Assembly (NCBI GenBank): GCA_910585065.1
Contig: CAJUCG010000191.1
Span: 1 to 6,721, forward strand
DNA from: an uncultured Lachnospiraceae bacterium
GTDB lineage: Bacteria; Bacillota; Clostridia; Lachnospirales; Lachnospiraceae
Length of the DNA: 6,721 bases
Direction of reading: 5' to 3'
Below, piece after piece: positions 1 through 4,793 of this stretch. Positions within the stretch are counted from its first letter, which is position 1; each line of letters starts with the position of its first letter. A program made the position numbers and the translations under genes. The notes under the pieces are model-generated. The model did not search any database, was not told where the DNA came from, and worked only from the letters and a program-made list of their open reading frames with translations.

Positions 1-674
1 TCATCGTAGCTCATCTCACTATTTGCAAATACCATATCAATGCGCGGTACCATTATGTCCTTTGCAAGGGAGTCTCCGAAATCTACCACGTTAGTAATCA
101 TCTGATGCTCTTCGCTCTCAAGCACCCCTTCCTCATGGCTGACATCCACGACGGTGCGCAGTTCGCTCTCGGTGATCGGGGCAGCCTTCTCGTTCGGATC
201 AATACGCAGCAAAAACATTACACCGAACGACAGTTTGTTTACAATAAAGATCACTGGAGTCAGGAGCCTGGTAAAGGTTAAGAAAAGAGGCGCGTACATC
301 AGAGCCATCTTTTCATTGTGCAGAGTGGCAAGGCGTTTTGGGGTAATCTCACCAAAAATTAAGATAAGCAGCGTCAAGATACCAGTAGCGATCGCTGCAC
401 CTTGGCTTCCAAATAATTCCAATATCACCGAGGTCGTGAGGGAGGAAGCGGAGAGGTTGACCACATTATTGCCAATTAGGATGGCACTTAACATATTGGC
501 GGGATTCTCAATAAGTTTTAAGAGAATTGCCGCACGCTTATTGCCGTCTTCTGCGAGGCTGCGCACACGCAGTTTGCTCACCGTGGTAAGGGAGGTTTCC
601 GCCGAGGAAAACAGGGCGGACAACAACAACAGGGACAATAGTATCACAAATTTAACCGCGACACTGGGGGGCAC
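1..674 (-). CDS. CNNM/CorC (HlyC/CorC, UPF0053) family membrane protein, C-terminus off the left edge
   Basis: Reverse-strand frame of 224 codons, open to the window edge. The N-terminus is a hydrophobic helix (about residues 8-23) running into SALFSSAETSL, the hallmark of the CNNM (DUF21) transmembrane domain. Further hydrophobic segments lie at about 61-88, 92-110 (ending FGEITPKRLA, a conserved family stretch) and 128-156. The part after residue 167 (ITESELRTVVDVSHEEGVLE, then a PRIDM stretch) is the linker into the paired CBS domains, which are lost beyond the edge with any CorC_HlyC domain. Members are inner-membrane proteins linked to Mg2+/Co2+ export or homeostasis; the substrate here cannot be read. 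I chose the GTG at 672-674 because AGGAG (685-689, minus strand) sits 10 nt upstream. Another in-frame GTG at 681-683 is too close to that site. The gene is divergent from the suf genes. Confidence 0.93.
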   Translation of the reverse strand, partial: MPPSVAVKFVILLSLLLLSALFSSAETSLTTVSKLRVRSLAEDGNKRAAILLKLIENPANMLSAILIGNNVVNLSASSLTTSVILELFGSQGAAIATGILTLLILIFGEITPKRLATLHNEKMALMYAPLFLTFTRLLTPVIFIVNKLSFGVMFLLRIDPNEKAAPITESELRTVVDVSHEEGVLESEEHQMITNVVDFGDSLAKDIMVPRIDMVFANSEMSYD

Positions 675-729
675 AAAAATCACACTCCTATTTGATTATA
701 TTTTGTACAGCGGGAAAGAAAAAAAAAGC

Positions 730-758
730 TTGCCACACTGTCCATTTGGTGTTATTAT
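730..758 (+). promoter_or_regulatory. Rightward sigma-A-like promoter overlapping the CNNM promoter
   Basis: TTGCCA (730-735) and TATTAT (753-758) are spaced by 17 nt, with one mismatch to consensus in each box. The -10 occupies almost the same bases as the leftward -10 (754-759). The two promoters therefore compete for one polymerase footprint while transcribing in opposite directions. Transcription would start near 765 and meet the terminator at 836-874. Confidence 0.55.
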
Positions 759-782
759 ATAGGAAAATCTTATGGATGTCAA
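754..782 (-). promoter_or_regulatory. Perfect-consensus sigma-A promoter for the CNNM-family gene
   Basis: On the minus strand the -35 is TTGACA (777-782) and the -10 is TATAAT (754-759), separated by exactly 17 nt. This is a full match to the housekeeping consensus. The expected start near 747 leaves an untranslated leader of about 73 nt before the GTG at 674. A second TATAAT on this strand at 695-700 is not the likely promoter, because its start would fall inside the ribosome binding site. Confidence 0.8.
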
Positions 783-874
783 ATCAAGAAAACATATTTA
801 TCAAAAATTTTACATAATTTACAAAAAATTAGAAGGCAAGGGCGCTATCTTTTTAGTGGTTCTTGCGTTTTTTT
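765..874 (+). ncRNA. Candidate short transcript of about 110 nt (promoter to terminator, no convincing gene)
   Basis: This is the interval between the start expected from the promoter at 730-758 and the end of the intrinsic terminator. It is strongly A+T-rich apart from the terminator stem and matches no RNA family I recognise. An ATG at 772 with a poor AGGA upstream opens a frame that runs on, in frame, into sufC, but translation is doubtful. It could be a small RNA, an attenuated leader of the suf genes, or divergent transcriptional noise that the terminator cuts off. Confidence 0.25.
836..874 (+). terminator. Intrinsic terminator upstream of sufC
   Basis: Left arm GCAAGGGCGCTA (836-847), six-nt loop (848-853) and right arm TAGTGGTTCTTGC (854-866) pair over 12 positions with one bulged G and three G-U pairs. 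A G and seven T (868-874) follow. The U-tract is on the plus strand, so it stops rightward transcripts. No complete rightward gene lies upstream in the window, so its target must be RNA started between about 690 and 836. Confidence 0.6.
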
Positions 875-875
875 A

Positions 876-904
876 TGGAAAAAGTAAAAAGACTGTGTTA
901 TACT
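876..904 (+). promoter_or_regulatory. Extended -10 promoter, probable main promoter of the suf genes
   Basis: The -10 is TATACT (899-904), preceded by TG at 896-897 (extended -10). A weak -35 TGGAAA (876-881, four of six matches) lies 17 nt upstream. It begins directly after the terminator T-tract, so the suf genes get their own start. The expected transcript start near 911 gives a leader of about 80 nt before the sufC ATG at 994. Confidence 0.55.
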
Positions 905-929
905 TTAAGCCGTGCAGTCAAGAGTATAA
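898..929 (+). promoter_or_regulatory. Imperfect palindrome over the suf promoter -10 (candidate operator)
   Basis: TTATACTTT (898-906) and AGAGTATAA (921-929) are inverted copies matching at 8 of 9 positions, separated by 14 nt. The left arm contains the -10 box and the right arm lies just past the expected transcript start, a typical place for a repressor. Rrf2-family regulators (IscR type) control Fe-S assembly operons in many Firmicutes and bind roughly 25-30 bp dyads. Assigning this site to such a protein is inference, since no regulator gene is in the window. Confidence 0.4.
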
Positions 930-993
930 CGAGAAATGGAATGCGCCTGGGTGTGCAGGAGAAATTTTAAAGATAAGGATACGGAGGTTTATT

Positions 994-1725
994 ATGTTAG
1001 AATTAAAGCATATATCATTTGAGGCGGAGGAGAACGGCAAAGGCAAAGAGATTATCCGTGACGTAAGCTTAACTCTTTCAGATAATAAATTTATTGCGAT
1101 CACCGGACCAAATGGCGGGGGAAAATCGACGCTTGCCAAATTGATTGCGGGGATCGAACGTCCCACAAAGGGGGAGATTTTGCTTGACGGGGAGGATATC
1201 ACGGATAAGGATATCACAGCGCGCGCCAAAGCAGGGATCAGCTATGCATTTCAGCAGCCCGTCCGCTTTAAGGGGATCACAGTAAAGGATCTGATCGGAC
1301 TTGCAGCGGGGGAGAATATCAGTACAGCGCGCGCCTGCAATTATCTTTCTGAGGTTGGTCTGTGCGCAAAGGATTACATTAACCGCGAGGTAAATGCAAG
1401 TTTGTCCGGCGGGGAATTAAAACGCATTGAAATTGCAACTGTGCTTGCAAGAAAGACGAAGCTGACCGTTTTTGATGAGCCGGAGGCGGGGATTGATCTG
1501 TGGAGTTTCCAGAATCTGATTCGCGTCTTTGAGAAGATGCATGACGAGACGCACGGTTCCATTATGATTATCTCACATCAGGAAAGAATCTTAAATATTG
1601 CGGATGAAATTATTGTGATTGCAGATGGAAAAATTGCTGAATCCGGGAGGAGAGAGGATATTTTGCCGGGACTTTTGGGAACGATGGTGGGATGCCCAAG
1701 GCATAAAACTGAGGGGGGAGTTTAG
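994..1725 (+). CDS. sufC: SufC, Fe-S cluster assembly ATPase
   Basis: Cytosolic ABC ATPase of 243 residues, the usual SufC size (about 245-250), with no membrane segment. It drives conformational change in the SufB/SufD scaffold during Fe-S cluster assembly. Visible motifs are Walker A GPNGGGKST (38-46), Q-loop FQQP (86-89), signature LSGGE (137-141), Walker B ending TVFDE (158-162, catalytic E162), D-loop EAGID (164-168) and switch histidine H195 in ISHQE. EAGID and LKRIEIA are SufC-like and distinguish it from transporter ATPases. The ATG at 994 has GGAGG (983-987) seven nt upstream and starts at the family N-terminus. The frame is open upstream to an ATG at 772, but that adds 74 residues unlike any ABC protein and has a poor binding site. 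The next gene is a SufB/SufD-type scaffold, as expected. Confidence 0.95.
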   Translation: MLELKHISFEAEENGKGKEIIRDVSLTLSDNKFIAITGPNGGGKSTLAKLIAGIERPTKGEILLDGEDITDKDITARAKAGISYAFQQPVRFKGITVKDLIGLAAGENISTARACNYLSEVGLCAKDYINREVNASLSGGELKRIEIATVLARKTKLTVFDEPEAGIDLWSFQNLIRVFEKMHDETHGSIMIISHQERILNIADEIIVIADGKIAESGRREDILPGLLGTMVGCPRHKTEGGV

Positions 1726-1780
1726 GGAGATATCCTTATAACTGCTAATATTTATATAGAGATTTATTTTTGAAAATATT

Positions 1781-1809
1781 TAGACTTAAAAATTTGATTA
1801 AATTATAAG
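1781..1809 (+). promoter_or_regulatory. Weak candidate promoter between sufC and sufB
   Basis: TAGACT (1781-1786) and TATAAG (1804-1809) with 17-nt spacing lie in the A+T-rich gap of about 105 bp before sufB. The boxes are modest and random AT-rich DNA gives similar matches. The gap holds no terminator hairpin. It could allow sufB and later genes some independent transcription. Confidence 0.2.
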
Positions 1810-1830
1810 ACCGCAGAGAGAGGTATGGAT

Positions 1831-2748
1831 ATGGATCAGATACAGATGGAATTATTAAAGCAGGTAGCGGGGCTTCATGAAGTGCCGCAGGGTGCTTACA
1901 ATTTTCGCGTCAACGGGGTTGGCGCGGCACGGAAAACAACGGAGCATATTGATATTGTGACAAAGACGGATAAGCAGGGCATTGATATTGTGATAAAGCC
2001 CGGCACGAAAAATGAGAGCGTGCATATTCCGGTGGTTTTAAGTCAGAGCGGAGTGACCGATCTCGTCTACAATGATTTTTATATCGGAGAGGATGCGGAT
2101 GTCACGATTGTGGCAGGATGCGGGATTCATAATGGCGGTGACCTGAAATCGCAGCACGACGGGATTCATACTTTTTATGTAGGAAAGAATGCTAAAGTCC
2201 GCTATGTGGAGAAACATTATGGCAGCGGCGATGGCAGGGGGGAGCGCGTTCTCAATCCGCAGACGATCATTGAACTTGCTGAGGGAAGTTATCTTGAGAT
2301 GGATACCGTGCAGATTAAAGGTGTGGATTCGACGGTGCGCACTACGCGCGCGACACTCTCGGCACACGCGACGCTCGTGATTAAGGAAAAGATTATGACG
2401 CATGGGACGCAGTATGCAAAAACTGATTTTACGGTGGATTTAAATGGTGAGGACTGCGGGGTCAGCCTGATTTCCCGTTCTGTCGCAAAGGAGCATTCCC
2501 GCCAGCTATTTCTCTCAAGGATCAACGGAAATAATAAATGCGTGGGGCATAGTGAATGTGATGCGATCTTGATGGATGAGGGCAGTGTAAGCGCGATTCC
2601 GGAGATCACGGCAAACCATTTAGAGGCAAGCCTGATTCATGAGGCGGCTATCGGGAAGATTGCGGGGGAGCAGATTGTGAAATTGATGACATTAGGACTT
2701 ACGGAGGCGGAGGCGGAAGCGCAGATTGTGAACGGGTTTTTGAAATAA
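1831..2748 (+). CDS. sufB: SufB/SufD-core family Fe-S cluster assembly scaffold
   Basis: Protein of 305 residues, clearly shorter than classic SufB (about 465-495) and SufD (about 420). It consists almost wholly of the SufB/SufD core beta-helix domain. The C-terminal block is diagnostic: ECDAILMDEG (242-251), SAIPEI (254-259), EASLIHEAAIGKI (265-277), then LMTLGLTEAEA and IVNGF. C243 aligns with E. coli SufB Cys405, E271 with SufB Glu434, and H270 with the position of SufD His360, all linked to cluster assembly. It should assemble Fe-S clusters with the SufC encoded upstream, probably as a homodimer serving both SufB and SufD roles. I prefer the ATG at 1831 because AGAGAGG (1817-1823) is 7 nt upstream; the ATG at 1825 leaves one nt. 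The stop is 14 nt before the next start. 'SufD family protein' is an equally fair name. Confidence 0.9.
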   Translation: MDQIQMELLKQVAGLHEVPQGAYNFRVNGVGAARKTTEHIDIVTKTDKQGIDIVIKPGTKNESVHIPVVLSQSGVTDLVYNDFYIGEDADVTIVAGCGIHNGGDLKSQHDGIHTFYVGKNAKVRYVEKHYGSGDGRGERVLNPQTIIELAEGSYLEMDTVQIKGVDSTVRTTRATLSAHATLVIKEKIMTHGTQYAKTDFTVDLNGEDCGVSLISRSVAKEHSRQLFLSRINGNNKCVGHSECDAILMDEGSVSAIPEITANHLEASLIHEAAIGKIAGEQIVKLMTLGLTEAEAEAQIVNGFLK

Positions 2749-2755
2749 AGGAGGG
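2749..2755 (+). promoter_or_regulatory. Strong ribosome binding site fixing a GTG start
   Basis: AGGAGGG begins at the base after the sufB stop codon and lies 7 nt before the GTG at 2763. It supports GTG as the true start of the glutamine-synthetase homologue, with translation closely following that of sufB. Confidence 0.85.
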
Positions 2756-2762
2756 AAATATA

Positions 2763-4097
2763 GTGCGTTACACAAAGCAGGATATTATTCAGATTGTAAA
2801 GGATGAGGATGTGGAATTTATCCGCCTTCAGTTTACCGATATGTTTGGAAATTTTAAAAATATGGCGGTGACCACAAGCCAGCTTGAGAAGGTACTTGAG
2901 AATCAATGTGTGTTTAACGGTTCTGCAATTGAGGGATTTTTGTCCATGCAGGAGCCGGACATTTATCTCTATCCGGATCTGAATACCTTCGAGATTTTCC
3001 CTTGGAGACCACAGCAGGGAAAGGTAGCGCGATTTATCTGTGATCTGCGCCGGGCGGACGGAACGCCGTTTTGGGGGGACTCTCGCCAGATACTAAAGAA
3101 AGTATTGATGGATGCGGGGGATATGGGTTACCGGTTTAAGGCTGGTCCGGAATGTGAGTTTTTTTTGTTTGATCTTGGGCAGGATGGCAATGCGACGACG
3201 CAGACAAAGGAGCGCGGCGGTTTTTTTGATATCGGACCGGTGGACGCGGGAGAGAATGCGCGCAGGGAGATGGTGATGACTCTGGAGGAAATGGGATTTG
3301 AGGTTGAAGCATCCTACCATGCAAATGCCCCAGCGCAGCATGAGATCGATTTTCGCTATGCGGGAGCATTAACCTGTGCGGACAATTTGATGACCTTCCG
3401 TATGGTGGTGCGCACAATTGCCAGACGGCATGGGCTGCACGCGACGTTTATGCCAAAGCCAAAATCGGGCGTGGAGGGTTCCGGGATGCATTTAAATCTT
3501 TCACTGCACGACCCGGAAGGAAAAAATTTGTTGAGTGCGCCGGAAGCGGAGGATGGATTAAGTGAGGTCGGCAAATATTTTGTTGCGGGTCTGCTTTCAC
3601 ATATCAACGGGATTATTGCGATCACCAATCCGCTTGTCAATTCCTACAAGCGTTTGGTGTCAGGGTATGGTGCGCCGGTCTACATTGCATGGTCCGCTGC
3701 GGCGAACCGCACTGCACTTGTGCGCACTGGTCTGAGAAAGGGGAGGGTAAACCGCATTGAGCTGCGCTGTCCAGATCCTTCGGCAAACCCCTATTTGGCA
3801 CTTGCCGTATGTATTGCTGCCGGACTTGACGGAGTAAAAAGGAAAGAGCTTCCGCCGCCGCGCGTGGACGGAAATATTTTTGCAATGACAAAGGAGGAGC
3901 GGTCAAGCTATGGGATTCAAAGTCTGCCAAAGCATCTGGAATATGCATTAGATGAATTAGAGAAAGATGCACTTTTAGGGGAAGTGTTGGGGGAGGGTTT
4001 GCGGAATAACTATCTGGCGGCAAAACGTGCGGAGTGGAAGGAATATCGCACAAGTGTTTCCGCATGGGAGGTTTCTCAGTATCTTGACCGTTTTTAG
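2763..4097 (+). CDS. glnA: Glutamine-synthetase-family protein (GSI-alpha-like) with an altered ammonium site
   Basis: Protein of 444 residues, the same length as Bacillus GlnA and similar along its whole length. GSI makes glutamine from glutamate, ammonia and ATP as a cytosolic dodecamer. Retained motifs are GPECEFF (128-134, metal ligands E130 and E132), QHEIDFRY (192-199, E194), FMPKPKSG and GSGMH (239-243, H243), NSYKR (293-297), NR and R321, and RIELRCPDP (331-339, E333, R335). There is no Tyr adenylylation loop, and DGNIFAMTKEER fits the alpha class. Against Salmonella numbering it differs at Asp50 (N52), Ser53 (A55), Tyr179 (F154), Glu212 (A187), Glu327 flap (G303) and Asn264 (E238). 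One extra Ala lies near 312-314. These are the ammonium-site residues, so ordinary glutamine synthesis is doubtful. It may be a gamma-glutamyl ligase for another amine or a regulatory homologue. Family certain, reaction not. Confidence 0.9.
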   Translation: MRYTKQDIIQIVKDEDVEFIRLQFTDMFGNFKNMAVTTSQLEKVLENQCVFNGSAIEGFLSMQEPDIYLYPDLNTFEIFPWRPQQGKVARFICDLRRADGTPFWGDSRQILKKVLMDAGDMGYRFKAGPECEFFLFDLGQDGNATTQTKERGGFFDIGPVDAGENARREMVMTLEEMGFEVEASYHANAPAQHEIDFRYAGALTCADNLMTFRMVVRTIARRHGLHATFMPKPKSGVEGSGMHLNLSLHDPEGKNLLSAPEAEDGLSEVGKYFVAGLLSHINGIIAITNPLVNSYKRLVSGYGAPVYIAWSAAANRTALVRTGLRKGRVNRIELRCPDPSANPYLALAVCIAAGLDGVKRKELPPPRVDGNIFAMTKEERSSYGIQSLPKHLEYALDELEKDALLGEVLGEGLRNNYLAAKRAEWKEYRTSVSAWEVSQYLDRF

Positions 4098-4107
4098 GGG
4101 AAGAGGT

Positions 4108-4159
4108 CTGCAAAAAGCATTGAGGAAAATTTTGGAAAACGATCCGAAAAGTTTTGCAG
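4108..4159 (+). other. Inverted repeat and hairpin in the leader of the ANTAR gene
   Basis: CTGCAAAA (4108-4115) and TTTTGCAG (4152-4159) are perfect inverted copies. Inside them TTTTGGA (4130-4136) pairs with TCCGAAA (4143-4149), with one G-U pair, around a six-nt loop AAACGA. No U-tract follows, so this is not an intrinsic terminator. It lies in the 109-bp gap between the GS homologue and an RNA-binding ANTAR protein, so a role in control of that gene is possible. The loop does not cleanly fit the ANTAR hexaloop pattern as I remember it. Confidence 0.35.
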
Positions 4160-4206
4160 GAATTTGGGGCGTATAGTAAAAGGGCGGAAATGGAGGTAGG
4201 CTTTCG

Positions 4207-4749
4207 GTGCTTAGTATTATTATTGTTTTTCCGAAAATGGAAGATGCCAATTATATTAAAGCCCTGTTAGTCCGAAATGGGTTTGAGGTCAATGCGGTCT
4301 GCACTACGGGTGCGCAGGCAATCAATATGGCAAATGAATTAGACGGCGGCATTGTACTCTGCGGCTACCGGATGTCCGATATGCATTGCTTAGAGATTAA
4401 CAATTATCTGCCGCAGGGATTTGAAATGCTTTTGATTGCTTCGGCTGCACGGCTTGCGGAACTTGACGGGAGTGGAATTATGTCGGTCTCCATGCCGCTA
4501 AAGACAAGGGATCTGCTCAGTACTCTCCAGGTGATGACACACCACTACATACAGAGAAAGCGAAAGGAGCGGCAAAAACCGAAAATTCGGAGCGAAAAAG
4601 AACGCGCAGTAATCGAGGAGGCAAAACTGATTTTGATGCAGCGCAATCACATGACGGAGGAAGAAGCGCACCGCTATATTCAGAAAAACAGCATGGACAG
4701 CGGGGTGAATCTGCTTGAGATGGCGGAGATGATTATTCATATGCTTTAA
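4207..4749 (+). CDS. ANTAR-domain RNA-binding regulator with degenerate receiver
   Basis: Protein of 180 residues: a receiver-like domain (about 1-110), a charged linker rich in Arg and Lys (117-131), and a C-terminal ANTAR three-helix domain (about 130-180). ANTAR marks are AKLILMQRNHMTEEEA (139-154) and LLEMAEMII (169-177). ANTAR proteins act as transcription antiterminators by binding twin-hairpin leader RNAs. The receiver is odd: where the phosphorylated Asp is expected the strand reads IVLCGYRM, with C52 in its place, and the N-terminal acidic pair is missing (VFPKMED). Phosphorylation by a histidine kinase is therefore unlikely. The GTG start has GGAGG (4192-4196) 10 nt upstream and begins at the first beta strand; the next Met, at 11, would delete it. 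ANTAR regulators next to glutamine synthetase genes are known in clostridia (NitR-like), suggesting nitrogen-linked control. The target RNA is not identified. Confidence 0.85.
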   Translation: MLSIIIVFPKMEDANYIKALLVRNGFEVNAVCTTGAQAINMANELDGGIVLCGYRMSDMHCLEINNYLPQGFEMLLIASAARLAELDGSGIMSVSMPLKTRDLLSTLQVMTHHYIQRKRKERQKPKIRSEKERAVIEEAKLILMQRNHMTEEEAHRYIQKNSMDSGVNLLEMAEMIIHML

Positions 4750-4793
4750 TATATAAATAAAAAAATTATGTAGAACGAAAAGTGAGGATTTCG

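Noticed and set aside
695..700. TATAAT on the minus strand close to the CNNM start
   Set aside because: Its start site would fall in the AGGAG ribosome binding site and it has no good -35. The perfect promoter at 754-782 explains expression better.
154..762. Rightward 202-codon open frame opposite the CNNM-family gene
   Set aside because: The opposite strand encodes an unmistakable CNNM transmembrane protein. The rightward frame has no family motif and no good ribosome binding site.
772..993. N-terminal extension of sufC from the ATG at 772, giving a 317-residue protein
   Set aside because: The added 74 residues resemble no ABC protein and cross a terminator, a promoter and a palindrome. 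The ATG at 994 has a strong, well-spaced ribosome binding site and starts at the family N-terminus.
1825..1830. Upstream ATG of the SufB-type gene
   Set aside because: Only one nt separates it from AGAGAGG, while the ATG at 1831 has ideal 7-nt spacing.
2189..2609. Small overlapping frames inside the SufB-type gene on both strands
   Set aside because: They lie within a gene with clear family motifs, lack ribosome binding sites, and have composition typical of out-of-frame translation.
3159..3226. Runs of eight and seven T inside the GS-family gene, possible slippage or frameshift sites
   Set aside because: The frame is intact on both sides and the runs encode conserved Phe residues (EFFLF and GGFF), so no frameshift needs to be invoked.
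4137..4142. Hexaloop AAACGA as one half of a classical twin-hairpin ANTAR RNA
   Set aside because: As I remember it the motif needs A at loop position 1 and G at position 4 in two adjacent hairpins. Here G is at position 5 and no second matching hairpin was found, so I report only a generic structured leader.
4782..4793. GTG start for dapF four codons upstream
   Set aside because: The GTG overlaps the ribosome binding site itself, and the family N-terminus begins with the Met at 4794.
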